Part shown: one piece after another, positions 25,692 through 34,946 of the stretch
Layout: the number at the start of each line of letters is the position of its first letter
Numbering within the stretch: position 1 is the first letter of the stretch
Assembly: GCF_002205845.1 (NCBI RefSeq)
Contig: NZ_NISI01000014.1
Coordinates: 62,001 to 126,000 of the forward strand
Length of the DNA: 64,000 nucleotides
DNA from: Roseateles puraquae
GTDB taxonomy: Bacteria; Pseudomonadota; Gammaproteobacteria; Burkholderiales; Burkholderiaceae_C
Direction of reading: 5' to 3'
Program-made: the position numbers and the translations under genes
The notes under the pieces: model-generated
What the model saw: only the letters and a program-made list of their open reading frames with translations
Databases searched by the model: none
What the model was told of the DNA's origin: nothing

Positions 25692-26815
25692 CGCAACGCC
25701 AACTCATCCTGATCGGCGGCGGTCATGCTCATTTGCAGGTGCTGGCCGAATTGGCCCGGCGGCCGATCAATGGCTGGCAGGTGAGCCTGGTGAGTCCATC
25801 CCGCCGGCAGATCTACTCCGGAATGCTGCCGGGCTGGATTGCCGGCCACTACCGGTTGGAAGCCTGCTCGATCCAACTCGCCAATCTCGCAGCGCGCGCC
25901 GGCGTGACCTTCCATGAAACGGCCGTCATCGAACTGGACGCTGACTCCCGTCACGCGCGCTGTGCCGATGGACGCCTGCTGCACTTCGACCGCCTGTCGA
26001 TCGACACGGGGCCCGTCGCAGCACTGGCCGCCGTGGCCGGTGCGGCAACTCACGCACTTCCTGTGCGGCCGATCGAAGGATTTGTAGCGGCATGGCCAGC
26101 GCTGGTAGACCGCATCCTGAGCCGCTGCGCGCGCTTCGAGCTCGCCATCATCGGGGCAGGTGCGGCAGGGGTGGAATTGGCGTTCGCCATCCGTCAGCGA
26201 GCCTGGCGCGACGGCTGGTCACATCTGCGCATCAGTCTGTTGGGGAGCGGATCTTTGCCCCTGGACGGTCTGCCCACCTCGGCGCAACGACGAGCCGAAG
26301 CTCTACTTCGCCAACACGGCATACGGTGGATTGGAGAGAGTCGGGTGATCGAAATCTGCCCGGACCATGTGCGGCTGGACGGCGGCGGCAGCCTGCCGGT
26401 CGACGCCGCGATGATGGTGACGGGCGCCGCAGCACCCGAATGGCCAGCGCGGGCAGGCTTGAGCACCGACGCACGCGGTTTCATCCGGGTGGGGCCTAGC
26501 TTGCAAAGCCGGTCCCACCCCGACGTCTGCGCCGCGGGAGATGTGGCTTGCTATTCAAGCGAGCGTCCCAAGTCGGGTGTCTTCGCCGTGCGCGCCGGCC
26601 CCGTGCTGGCGCAGAATCTTCGGGCACTTTGCGAAGGCCGTGCGCCGCGCGGCTGGGAACCCCAGCGGCGCGCCCTCTACCTGATCAGCACGGGCAACCG
26701 ACAGGCGATTGCCAGCTGGGGTGGCTTTTCATCGTGGGGTCGCTGGACCTGGCGGTGGAAGGACCACATCGATCGCCGCTTCGTGGCGCGCTTGAACGAC
26801 AAGGACCTCGCATGA
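25688..26815 (+). CDS. SelD-associated FAD oxidoreductase (Nterm_to_SelD type, NDH-2-like)
   Basis: A 375-residue flavoprotein. It starts LILIGGGHAHLQVLAEL and has IYSGMLPGWIAGHY, a second nucleotide fold AIIGAGAAGVELAFAI and the FAD-binding VCAAGDVACY. This matches the TIGR03169 family that is often fused N-terminally to SelD. Here it stands alone; the window's selD is 17 kb away in the sen cluster. It may reduce a selenium or quinone substrate; this is inference. It overlaps the genes on both sides, so it lies firmly within the operon. Confidence 0.8.
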   Translation: MTQRQLILIGGGHAHLQVLAELARRPINGWQVSLVSPSRRQIYSGMLPGWIAGHYRLEACSIQLANLAARAGVTFHETAVIELDADSRHARCADGRLLHFDRLSIDTGPVAALAAVAGAATHALPVRPIEGFVAAWPALVDRILSRCARFELAIIGAGAAGVELAFAIRQRAWRDGWSHLRISLLGSGSLPLDGLPTSAQRRAEALLRQHGIRWIGESRVIEICPDHVRLDGGGSLPVDAAMMVTGAAAPEWPARAGLSTDARGFIRVGPSLQSRSHPDVCAAGDVACYSSERPKSGVFAVRAGPVLAQNLRALCEGRAPRGWEPQRRALYLISTGNRQAIASWGGFSSWGRWTWRWKDHIDRRFVARLNDKDLA

Positions 26816-27741
26816 GCCTGTTCAGCTTTCTGGGTATCAGCCGCCAGGCCGACGCGCGCGGACTTGGACAGGACCGGTGGGTCCAGCGCGAGCAAATCCT
26901 CGCCAGCCTGCTCGTCGTGGCCTGGGTCGTTGAAGCACGCGATCCGTACACCGGTGGGCACCTCTGGCGGGTGTCGCGCTACGCCGGTCTGTTGTGCGAA
27001 CGCGCCGGCCTGCCCGAACACGAATGCGCCCGAATCGCGATCGGCGGCTTTCTTCACGACCTGGGCAAGGTGGGCATTCCGGATGCGATTCTGCGCAAGC
27101 CGGACCGCCTGACCGACGAGGAGTACCAGGTCATCAAGACCCACCCCGAGCAAGGCGCCCGGATGCTTGCTGGACATCCGCTGGCCGACCTCGCGCGCGA
27201 GGCGGTTCTTCATCATCACGAGACACCGGATGGACGAGGCTATCCGCGGGGATTGAGCGCCACCGCGATCCCGATGGCCGCCAGGGTGGTCGGCATTTGC
27301 GACGCCTTCGACGCGATGACCAGCAGCCGCCCCTACCGCCCCGGGATGCCCGTCTCTATGGCGCTGGACAAGCTTGAAGCAGCGCTGGGTCGGCAATTCG
27401 ATGAATCCCTGGGCCGCCACATGATGGCGCTGGGCCGCGAGGGGCTTCTCGACCACATCGCCGGTCACAGTGACGATGGCATTCCTCTGAGGACCTGCTT
27501 GCGTTGCGGCCCCACCTTGGTGCTCCGGCGGGAGCAGCAGGCGGGAGAGCATGTCTGCTGCTTCAACTGCGGCAGTGACTACCGCCTGGAGGCGGATGTG
27601 CACGATGGTTCGCTGAACGCGATTGCCACTGAGCAGCGCGCGAGTGCCGCCGCACTCCAACCCACGCCCGACCTGGCCCTGATCCAGCGCTTCGTGGCCG
27701 ACACTGCGCGCGAGTTTCTGAAGACGCTCGACGCGGCGTGA
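26812..27741 (+). CDS. HD-GYP domain c-di-GMP phosphodiesterase-like protein with C-terminal zinc ribbon
   Basis: A 309-residue protein. The HD-GYP domain spans about residues 30-230, with GHLWRVSRYAG, FLHDLGKVGIPD, HPEQGARML, LHHHETPDGRGYPRGL and CDAFDAMTSSRPYR, so the metal ligands and the GYP motif are intact. Four cysteines (CLRCG...CCFNCG) form a probable zinc ribbon near residues 230-260. It should hydrolyse cyclic di-GMP. The start overlaps the stop of the flavoprotein gene (ATGA). Its role in this redox/selenium operon is unclear. Confidence 0.85.
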   Translation: MSLFSFLGISRQADARGLGQDRWVQREQILASLLVVAWVVEARDPYTGGHLWRVSRYAGLLCERAGLPEHECARIAIGGFLHDLGKVGIPDAILRKPDRLTDEEYQVIKTHPEQGARMLAGHPLADLAREAVLHHHETPDGRGYPRGLSATAIPMAARVVGICDAFDAMTSSRPYRPGMPVSMALDKLEAALGRQFDESLGRHMMALGREGLLDHIAGHSDDGIPLRTCLRCGPTLVLRREQQAGEHVCCFNCGSDYRLEADVHDGSLNAIATEQRASAAALQPTPDLALIQRFVADTAREFLKTLDAA

Positions 27742-27750
27742 GGCGACTGC

Positions 27751-27963
27751 ATGGAACTGATGTCGCTGCTGACATGCCCGTACTGTGGCCACGCCGAGCG
27801 GGCAACAATGCCATTCGATGCTTGTCAGTTTTTCTACGAATGCCCTGGGTGTCGGGTCGTGCTTCGACCCAGGCCCGGCGACTGCTGCGTTGTCTGCTCT
27901 TTCGGCAGCACACCATGCCCTCCCGTCCAGCAAGACGCGTCGGGCCGCTCGTGCTGCAGCTGA
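27751..27963 (+). CDS. GDCCVxC-domain small protein
   Basis: A 70-residue Cys-rich protein. It has a zinc-ribbon-like CPYCGH...YECPGC followed by PGDCCVVCSFGSTPCPP and a C-terminal SCCS. The GDCCVxC signature defines a family in which some members carry selenocysteine at the active position; here it is Cys. It begins 9 bases after the HD-GYP gene. It is probably a metal or thiol carrier. The selenoprotein connection strengthens the selenium theme of this operon. Confidence 0.75.
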   Translation: MELMSLLTCPYCGHAERATMPFDACQFFYECPGCRVVLRPRPGDCCVVCSFGSTPCPPVQQDASGRSCCS

Positions 27964-27975
27964 TCGATCGCCTCG

Positions 27976-29367
27976 GTGCCACTTCAATTGACCGATCAAG
28001 ACCGCTTACGCCCCGCACTCAGGTCGCGCGTCACAGCGTTCGTTGTGGCCCTTGTCCTGAGCGCCTGCAGCTTGCTGCCGCCAAGGCCGGACTTGGGAAT
28101 CAGCTACCAGGGTGCCTCGACGTCGCCTGATCGGACTCCGCTGATTCTGATTCCCGGCCTCTTCGGCTCCAAGCTCCGGCGCGTGACGACGGGCGAGGAG
28201 ATCTGGCCGGGCAGTTGGCAGAGCGTGCTCTTCTCCGACTATCGCGAGCTTGCGTTGCGCGGCAGCGTGGATTCGCCGGTTGAGGCCTTCGACCTGGCAG
28301 AGCAGGTCCTTGGTTTCGACTACTACAGACCACTGCTTGAAACGCTTGTGCGATACGGCGGCTATGTCAGGACGCGCCCCGGCCAGGCACCGCCGGCGAC
28401 GGGGCGAGCGCTCTATGTCTTCCCCTATGACTGGCGCCAGGACAACGCCCTCCACGCGGTGGCGCTGGAACGACTCATCCAACAGATTCGCATCGACCAC
28501 CACGATCCCAGACTCAAGGTCGACATCGTGGCGCACAGCATGGGCGGCGTGGTTGCCCGCTACTACCTCCGATTCGGGCCCAGGGATGTGCTGGGAGGAG
28601 ACCCCGGCGACATCACCCTCTATGGTGCCGAACATGTGCGCAAGCTGGTTCTCCTGGGGACGCCGAACTTTGGATCCATCTCGGCACTCGAGGGAATGAT
28701 CGGTGGAGAGCCCGTCGGTCTAGGCCGGATCCCGCCGGATGTCATCGCCACGATGCCGTCGGTCTTTCAGCTGCTGCCGCACCCTCTGGCTCCATGGTTG
28801 CTCGACGCGCAGGGGCATACCGTCGACGCGGATCTGTATGACACGACCACGTGGAGAAGCTTCAACATGGGCATCTTCGCCCGTTCAAGGACTGCCCAAC
28901 GCCAGCAGCCTTCTGTCGATCGGGAAAACATCGACGAGCGGCTCTTCGCGACATATCTGGAAAGAGCACGTCGCCTGGCTTGGATGCTTTCGACACCGGA
29001 ACCCCGTTCGCCGATCCGCTATGTGCTGTTTGGGGGCAACTGCGAGCAGACACCGGCGAGACTGCAGATTCGAGATGTTGACGGGGCGACACGCGCACAA
29101 GGGCCGAACACCGGATTTCGGGGGCGCGCCTCAGCTCATGACCTCTTTGAACCTGGTGACGGCAGGGTCACGAAGCCGTCGCTTCTCGCCCGGGAAACGC
29201 TGGATCCAAGTGCACCGCAGCACGAGGAGGCTTTCCTGCCCCTGGCCTACTACTTCTTCCTTTGCGAGCGCCACGACAGGCTGACCAGCAATCCGAACTT
29301 CCAGGACAACCTGCTCCACATCCTTCTGACGCCTATGCTCCCTTGGGATGCTTTGCCCCGCCGTTGA
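27976..29367 (+). CDS. LCAT/lipase-like alpha/beta hydrolase lipoprotein
   Basis: A 463-residue precursor with a membrane-targeting N terminus and lipobox LSAC (about residue 31). The alpha/beta hydrolase core has the oxyanion segment LILIPGLFGSKL, the nucleophile Ser in VAHSMGGVVARYY, and a late Asp/His region (LFEPGDGRVTKPS). It resembles lecithin:cholesterol acyltransferase-type lipases, acting on envelope lipids. The start is GTG 27976; TTG 27988 is an alternative. It is the last gene of the plus-strand operon. Confidence 0.75.
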   Translation: MPLQLTDQDRLRPALRSRVTAFVVALVLSACSLLPPRPDLGISYQGASTSPDRTPLILIPGLFGSKLRRVTTGEEIWPGSWQSVLFSDYRELALRGSVDSPVEAFDLAEQVLGFDYYRPLLETLVRYGGYVRTRPGQAPPATGRALYVFPYDWRQDNALHAVALERLIQQIRIDHHDPRLKVDIVAHSMGGVVARYYLRFGPRDVLGGDPGDITLYGAEHVRKLVLLGTPNFGSISALEGMIGGEPVGLGRIPPDVIATMPSVFQLLPHPLAPWLLDAQGHTVDADLYDTTTWRSFNMGIFARSRTAQRQQPSVDRENIDERLFATYLERARRLAWMLSTPEPRSPIRYVLFGGNCEQTPARLQIRDVDGATRAQGPNTGFRGRASAHDLFEPGDGRVTKPSLLARETLDPSAPQHEEAFLPLAYYFFLCERHDRLTSNPNFQDNLLHILLTPMLPWDALPRR

Positions 29368-29426
29368 AGCACAGCCCCCCCGGCGGATCCGACACCATTG
29401 CCATCACGCTCCGACCCTGCGAACCT

Positions 29427-31541
29427 TCACATGGCTGCGAGTCGCCGCTCAAAGTCGACCAAAGGCATTGGTTTGGCGATGAGGTAGCCCTGGATTTCGT
29501 CGCAACGCAGGCGCTGCAGCAGGCTGTGTTCCTCGGGGCGCTCGACACCCTCGGCCACGACCCTCAGCTGAAGGCTGTGGCCAAGCTCGATGATGGTGCC
29601 CAGCAAAGCTGCAGCCTCTGGCGCGCCGTCAGCCTGTGTCACAAAGCTGCGGTCGATCTTCAGCTCGGAAACCGGGAGACGATGTAGGTACGAAAGCGAT
29701 GAATAGCCTGTTCCGAAGTCATCGATGGATAGCTTCACGCCCAGCTCGCACAGCGCACGCAGTACTGGCATGACGGCGTCGGCGTGCGACATCAGCCCGC
29801 TTTCGGTGATCTCCAGCTTCAACATGTCGAGCGGCGCGCCGTGACGTGCGGCCATGCCTGCGATTCGCGTCGGCAGCGCCGTGTCGCGGATGTCGAGCGT
29901 GCTCACGTTGACGGCAATGCTCAGTAGCGGGTGTGTGAGTTTCCACCTGCCCAGAGTGGACAGTGCCTGTTCAAGCATGGCGTGCGTCACGATGCCGATA
30001 TGGCCCGTCTGTTCTGCGAAGGGGATGAACTCCGACGGTGCCACGTAGCCCCAATCTGGATGACGCCATCGGACGAGCGCCTCCACGCTGCGCATCTGCC
30101 CAGAGGCGAGCTCCAGCTTAGGTTGCAGCCACATCTCAAGCTGAGCACTGTCAGCTGCAGACTCCAGCCCCGAGAGAAGTCCGAGCTGACGCGCGCGGGC
30201 CGAGACATCACCAGCCGCGTGCCAGCGCCACACCTGTTGCTGGCGCTTGGCCTCAGCAGCGGCTTGTTCGGCTTCGCGCAACAGGAGGTCGAGCGTCACA
30301 GGGCCGTCAGTGTCGCGAGCGGACAGCCCGTAAACCAGACGGACATCGATGGTCTGCAGAGCGCAGACCATCGAGCCGGAAAGCACAGCGTCCAGCCGGG
30401 CGCGCAGCTCCTCGACCGACTGGCGAGAACGGCTGGGGCTGATGCAGACGAAGACGCCCCCTTCAAGCCGTGCCAGCGTGAATCCTTCCAGCTGTGCCTG
30501 CGAACGCAGGCGGGCAGCCAAATGCATCAACACGTCGTCGCCCGCGTCGAAGCCCAATACCTCGTTGATGCTGCGCAATCGAGCCAAGTCGATGTGTATG
30601 ACAGAAGGCCTTGGCCATGTGCCAGCGTCAGCCAAGCGCATCAGCCCATTGCGATTGGGGAGGTTGGTCAAGCGATCTGTATAGGCCAGGCGTTCTATGG
30701 CTCGCTCTCGTACCGCAACGGCTTTTGCCATCCTGTTGATGGCGTCGGCGACACGCGTAATCTCAGCGCCGCCCCGCACCTCGACACGGGAGGTGTACTG
30801 GCCCTGTTCAATGAGACTTGCAGCAGATTCGATGCGGGCCAGCGGCTTCGCAATGCTTGTAGTGATTCGCCAGGCCATGACCGCTGAGGCCACCAAGGCA
30901 GCCAGGGCTAGCGTCGCCAGGCCCCACTCTGAGCGAGCGATTCTTTCGGACACCGCAGATTGGCGGCGCTCGAGTGCAAGCCGCTCATGGGCCAGCAGTG
31001 CTTCGGAGGCAGCCAACAGGCGATTGAGCGCAGCCAGGCCCGGTCCGTTGAATAGCCGGCTCGCCTGAGGAACTTCATCCGCTTCGATGCTGGAGACCAC
31101 GTCGATGAATATCGTCCGGTACTCTTGGCGGCGTAGGCCTACCTCAGCAAGGAATGGCAACGACTCCAGGTCCCCGACGCCTTGCTGCAGCTGCGCCAGT
31201 GTCCGGTCTATCTGAAGATACTCGGCGTCTGCGAGCACATAGACGGGCTCGCGATCAGCCCTCGGTGAGGTAAGCAGTCGCGCCATGGCTGCGCCGTGCC
31301 CCTGCGCGTGCTGGTAGACAGACTGCACGCGCAGCATTCGCTGGAAATCGACCTTGAGCATCCGGTCGCTGTGATGGGCCAGAGTCCTGAACTGAAGAAC
31401 GGCTACGACGAGCAATACCGCCATCAGGACCAGCAGCGACGCGAACCCGTATGCAATGCGATGCCATAGCTTGAGGGGGCGGCCGGGCCTGCGCTCGCGC
31501 GCGAACCAGCCCCATGTGCGGCGGGCGGCTGTTGGGTTCAT
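29427..31541 (-). CDS. Membrane GGDEF-EAL protein with degenerate GGDEF motif (c-di-GMP phosphodiesterase)
   Basis: A 704-residue protein. It has an N-terminal membrane helix (residues 33-50), a periplasmic helical sensor region, a second helix near 215 and a HAMP region (SIAKPLARIESAASLIEQGQY). The GGDEF domain has the signature changed to EGGVF, which should abolish cyclase activity. The EAL domain is complete in its key motifs (VEALVRWRHP, NVSTLDIRD, EITESG, DDFGTGYSSL, KIDRSFV, AEGVE). It probably degrades cyclic di-GMP in response to an envelope signal. It is convergent with the lipase gene. Confidence 0.88.
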   Translation of the reverse strand: MNPTAARRTWGWFARERRPGRPLKLWHRIAYGFASLLVLMAVLLVVAVLQFRTLAHHSDRMLKVDFQRMLRVQSVYQHAQGHGAAMARLLTSPRADREPVYVLADAEYLQIDRTLAQLQQGVGDLESLPFLAEVGLRRQEYRTIFIDVVSSIEADEVPQASRLFNGPGLAALNRLLAASEALLAHERLALERRQSAVSERIARSEWGLATLALAALVASAVMAWRITTSIAKPLARIESAASLIEQGQYTSRVEVRGGAEITRVADAINRMAKAVAVRERAIERLAYTDRLTNLPNRNGLMRLADAGTWPRPSVIHIDLARLRSINEVLGFDAGDDVLMHLAARLRSQAQLEGFTLARLEGGVFVCISPSRSRQSVEELRARLDAVLSGSMVCALQTIDVRLVYGLSARDTDGPVTLDLLLREAEQAAAEAKRQQQVWRWHAAGDVSARARQLGLLSGLESAADSAQLEMWLQPKLELASGQMRSVEALVRWRHPDWGYVAPSEFIPFAEQTGHIGIVTHAMLEQALSTLGRWKLTHPLLSIAVNVSTLDIRDTALPTRIAGMAARHGAPLDMLKLEITESGLMSHADAVMPVLRALCELGVKLSIDDFGTGYSSLSYLHRLPVSELKIDRSFVTQADGAPEAAALLGTIIELGHSLQLRVVAEGVERPEEHSLLQRLRCDEIQGYLIAKPMPLVDFERRLAAM

Positions 31542-31822
31542 GGCGTCGGTTTCTGCAGGTGAGGATGGCCCGCCAAGCGGGCGCCACGCTGACCGCTAGA
31601 CGAACGAGCCCTGGTATTCCTTACGCCGGCATCCAGCGCAGTTTCCAGCCAACGGATCGTTTCGGAACTTGGTCACATACCTGCGCCGCCTTCTACACGG
31701 TCACCGGTATGGGCCGTCACGTTTGACGGCTGCCGAGCGACTACTGCATCGACTGATCCAAAGACCTTGCCGTCCTGCGTTCAGTCGCCCTCAACAGCGG
31801 TCGAAGACCGAAAGGAACTCAC

Positions 31823-32233
31823 ATGAACAACCGTCATTTCATCGCCGGCCTGGCCCTCTCGATTGCCTCTTTCGCCAGCTACGCCGGCAACCCCAACTCT
31901 GCCCCCGATCAAACCGGCGCGCATCCCTTGACCCGAGCCGAGGTTCGGGCCGAACTGGTCCGGGCTCAACGGGCAGGTGAACTCGGGACGCTTGGCGACT
32001 CGCCTCGCTCGTTCGAGATGTCGGCCGGTGGCGTCGCACGCACCTCGATCACGCGAGACCAAGTGTTGGCTGAGCTTTCGCAGGCGCGTCACGACGGCAA
32101 TCAGGCCGCAGCCAATGACGTCTACGGTGCAAACCTCAACCTGGGCAGGACGGCCCCGGCGACGTCGAATGACGTCGTGGCTGACGTGCGCCTTGCTGGC
32201 CGCAGCGACAGCGGCGCCGCTTCGAAGAAGTAG
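31823..32233 (+). CDS. DUF4148-type small exported protein
   Basis: A 136-residue precursor with a signal peptide ending about FASYAG. It then has two repeats of the form LTRAEVRAELVRAQRAGEL and ITRDQVLAELSQARHDGN. This repeat architecture is the DUF4148 signature of many short Burkholderiales periplasmic proteins. RBS AAAGGAAC lies upstream. The function is unknown. It precedes the second ECF sigma gene and may be its target. Confidence 0.75.
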   Translation: MNNRHFIAGLALSIASFASYAGNPNSAPDQTGAHPLTRAEVRAELVRAQRAGELGTLGDSPRSFEMSAGGVARTSITRDQVLAELSQARHDGNQAAANDVYGANLNLGRTAPATSNDVVADVRLAGRSDSGAASKK

Positions 32234-32345
32234 CAAGCTCCGTAATGAAAGAAGTGCTCAGCCGTCCAAGGGGGCAAGCAGCAGCGCAGGCCGGCAATCT
32301 TTTGCGCCCTGCGCGCCGCTGCGAAACCGCCAGGAGCCGCCTCTC

Positions 32346-32969
32346 ATGTCGCCTGCCCAGCCCCGCAGCATTCACCACGCGGCTGAATCGCCGCGCGAAT
32401 CGGCCGACGTACAGCAGCTGGGGAAGCATGCCCTCGCAGCTGCGCTTCCGTCCCTTCGTCAGCGCTTGCTCCGGCATGCACGGTTCGCCGTTCATGACCC
32501 AAGTGCTGCTGAAGATCTGGTTCAGGACACGCTGATCGTCCTGGTCGAGCAACAGTCACAGCATCGCGGGGAGTCTTCCCTCAGCACATGGGCGATCAGC
32601 ATCTTGAAGCACAAGGTGTCCGATTGGTATCGATCGTCCGCGCGGCACCGAACGGTGCAATGGAACGCTGACGAGGACGCACTCCAGTCGGAGCTCGACC
32701 AGCAGTACGCGCCAGACGGCAGCTACGTCAATGCAGTACCCAACTGGCAACAGCCCGAGCATCGCGTGGAGCGGCGACAACTGATGGATGTGCTGGAACG
32801 CTGCGTTGGCGCGCTGCCGACGCAGACCGGCCGTGTATTCATGATGCGCGAGTGGCTGGGCTTTGAGAACGGCGAGATTTGCGAGCGCCTCGGCATCAGC
32901 TCAGACCACTGTCGAACCATCCTTCACCGCGCCCGGATGGCGCTGAGGATCTGTATTCAGCGTCACTGA
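32346..32969 (+). CDS. ECF RNA polymerase sigma factor (second)
   Basis: A 207-residue sigma factor: region 2 (HDPSAAEDLVQDTLIVLVEQ, LSTWAISILKHKVSDWYR) and region 4 (PTQTGRVFMMREWLGFENGEICERLGISSDHCRTILHRARM). ATG 32346 is chosen as the start; upstream in-frame codons overlap the DUF4148 gene. It is followed 14 bases later by a small zinc-finger anti-sigma candidate. The stimulus is not evident. Confidence 0.85.
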   Translation: MSPAQPRSIHHAAESPRESADVQQLGKHALAAALPSLRQRLLRHARFAVHDPSAAEDLVQDTLIVLVEQQSQHRGESSLSTWAISILKHKVSDWYRSSARHRTVQWNADEDALQSELDQQYAPDGSYVNAVPNWQQPEHRVERRQLMDVLERCVGALPTQTGRVFMMREWLGFENGEICERLGISSDHCRTILHRARMALRICIQRH

Positions 32970-32983
32970 CTTAGGTCCGAGAT

Positions 32984-33205
32984 ATGCCAATGAATCTGCT
33001 GTATTCCTGTCGTCAGGTGGCTGAACTGCTGACGCTGAGTCAAGACGAATGCCTGCGCTGGCATCAAATCGTCCGGCTTCGAATTCACCTGGCCATGTGC
33101 AGCAACTGCAAGAACGTTGCTCTTCAGTTGACCGAGGTGCAGCAGTTGTCTCGGGACCTGTTCTCCGGTGGCGACGATGACACCGAGGCCCGTGAATCAA
33201 AGTGA
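32984..33205 (+). CDS. Small zinc-finger (zf-HC2-like) anti-sigma factor
   Basis: A 73-residue soluble protein with C9, H36, C40 and C43 (C...HLAMCSNC), the ligand pattern of ZAS-type anti-sigma zinc fingers. It lacks a membrane anchor. Adjacency to the ECF sigma gene supports the role: it would bind and hold that sigma factor until the zinc site is perturbed. Confidence 0.75.
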   Translation: MPMNLLYSCRQVAELLTLSQDECLRWHQIVRLRIHLAMCSNCKNVALQLTEVQQLSRDLFSGGDDDTEARESK

Positions 33206-33275
33206 CGCGTTGCGCTGGTGACCGGCCGGCACGCGATGCGTGCTGAACCAGCCCAGCGCGGGCCCCACCGCCAGT

Positions 33276-33302
33276 GGACGGGCCGCCTTCGCGGCCACGT
33301 CC
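33276..33302. terminator. Bidirectional terminator-like hairpin
   Basis: Stem GGACG-GGCCGC / GCGGCC-A-CGTCC with a CTTC loop and one bulged base, between the convergent anti-sigma and YHS genes. There is no long U tract on either side. Confidence 0.5.
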
Positions 33303-33319
33303 AGACCCCTTTCGCGCAC

Positions 33320-33826
33320 TCAGAGCGTCTTGGGGACCTTGTCCTTCAGCTTGGGCCAGTTGCTGTTGGCTTGACTGATGTTGCCCGGCACGTTGTCGAG
33401 CCAGCGCTTCTGAACGTCCTTGTTGACGTTGAGGTACAGCTTGCCGTCGACGACCTTCCAAGCTTGGGGGTCCACATCTAGCTTCTTCTCGAGTGCGACA
33501 CCCATGGCGCAAAACCCACCGAAGGCAGGTGCGTACTTGCCGGGATTTGCGAGGAAAGCATCTCGGCTTGCAGCCGAGATGAAGTGGTACGTCGCACCGT
33601 CATGCTGTGCTGTGAACTGTTCCTTGCCTTGTTGGGGCCCGCCACTGCCGAAATAGGTCACGGGGTCGTAGCCCTTCAGGGCAACGCCGCGCGTATCCAC
33701 ATTGATCGCGCTCGCTGACGTTTCGTCATAGGCCAGGGCGGTTGAGGGGATCGTCACAACGACGCTGGCAGCAATGGCCAGAGCGGCGAGAAGGCCTCGG
33801 CGCGGCATGCGCAGACTCGTATTCAT
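33320..33826 (-). CDS. Exported YHS-domain protein
   Basis: A 168-residue precursor with a signal peptide (AALAIAASVVVTIPSTALA) and a YHS domain core: GYDPVTYFGSGGPQQG, YHFISAASRDAFLANPGKYAPAFGGFCAMGVA. YHS domains are metal-binding folds often near copper and mercury genes. It is divergent from the AraC-family regulator, with 143 bases between start codons, which may contain both promoters. Confidence 0.8.
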   Translation of the reverse strand: MNTSLRMPRRGLLAALAIAASVVVTIPSTALAYDETSASAINVDTRGVALKGYDPVTYFGSGGPQQGKEQFTAQHDGATYHFISAASRDAFLANPGKYAPAFGGFCAMGVALEKKLDVDPQAWKVVDGKLYLNVNKDVQKRWLDNVPGNISQANSNWPKLKDKVPKTL

Positions 33827-33969
33827 CAGTTACTCCGATTTCAGTCATGGTTGTGAGAGACGCGTCATGCAAGACATGGGGGCTTGCGGTTGACAGAGGG
33901 CAATGTAGAGATCACCGTGATAGCTTCGGACATCAAACGTGCCGATCTGTTCACCCAACGTCTCAAAGC

Positions 33970-34812
33970 ATGGACCGTCTCTCGTTACTGCTGAACCGCT
34001 ACTCCCTAAGCGCCGGTGTCTTCTACGCTGGTCAGATTTGCGGGGTCCACGAGTTTTCGAGCGATGCGGCACGCGGTCATGTGCATCTCATCCGCCGCGG
34101 GCCGGTCCGGCTGATTGGGGAGCAAGGCGAGCGGCTAGATATCGAAGATCCGACCTTGGTCTTCATGCCCCGACCGGACCTTCACCGTCTTCTGACGGAT
34201 GAGCGAGCCGGCGCGGACGTGCTCTGCGCCACCATCCAGTTTGGCGGCGGTGGCAGAAATCCAATCAGTGACTCCTTGCCGCACATGGTGCTCGTGCCGC
34301 TGGCGGAGTTGCCAGGCGCCGAAGCCATGATGGCGCTCATCGACGAAGAAGCCTTCTCGAAGCTGTGCGGTCAGCGGGCCGCGCTGGATAGGTTGTGCGA
34401 GTTGCTGCTGATCCGACTGTTGCGCTACTGTCTGGATCGCGGTCTCACGAGAGGCGGCACCCTTGCCGGGCTGGCCGACCCACGGCTGGCCAAAGCACTC
34501 ACCCGCATCCATGACAACCCTACGCATGCCTGGGATCTGAACGAGATGGCTCACTTGGCTGGCATGTCGCGGGCCCGTTTTGCGGCGCACTTCAAGATCG
34601 TGGTCGGCGACACGCCCGCCGAGTACCTTGCTGGATGGCGAATTGCGCTCGCGCAGACGCTGCTGAAGCAGGGGCGGGCCATGAAGCACGTGGCAACAGA
34701 AGTCGGGTATGGCAGCCAAAGTGCCCTGACAAGGGCCTTTGTTCGTAAGGTGGGTCAGGCACCCGGCGCCTGGCTGCGCGGCGAATCCGTGTCAAACCAC
34801 GACGCCGTCTGA
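33970..34812 (+). CDS. AraC-family transcriptional regulator
   Basis: A 280-residue protein with an N-terminal cupin-type effector domain (LIRRGPVRLIGEQGERLDIEDPTLVFMPRPDLHRL) and a C-terminal AraC double helix-turn-helix (WDLNEMAHLAGMSRARFAAHFKIVVGDTPAEYLAGWRI; KHVATEVGYGSQSALTRAFVRKVGQAPG). This cupin-AraC type often controls neighbouring oxidoreductase or CMD genes; the CMD-like gene follows 134 bases downstream and the YHS gene is divergent. ATG at 33970 gives the usual family length. Confidence 0.88.
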   Translation: MDRLSLLLNRYSLSAGVFYAGQICGVHEFSSDAARGHVHLIRRGPVRLIGEQGERLDIEDPTLVFMPRPDLHRLLTDERAGADVLCATIQFGGGGRNPISDSLPHMVLVPLAELPGAEAMMALIDEEAFSKLCGQRAALDRLCELLLIRLLRYCLDRGLTRGGTLAGLADPRLAKALTRIHDNPTHAWDLNEMAHLAGMSRARFAAHFKIVVGDTPAEYLAGWRIALAQTLLKQGRAMKHVATEVGYGSQSALTRAFVRKVGQAPGAWLRGESVSNHDAV

Positions 34813-34946
34813 ACAATTCAAGACTCTCGGCCATGAAGGCGGGACGTGCGGTGAACGCGTTGAAGACCTGCATTCATAGGATCTCGCCACAGTCCTGCAC
34901 ATCACGAGGATGGACAGACTGAATGACTCATCTTCAAGGAGTTCCC

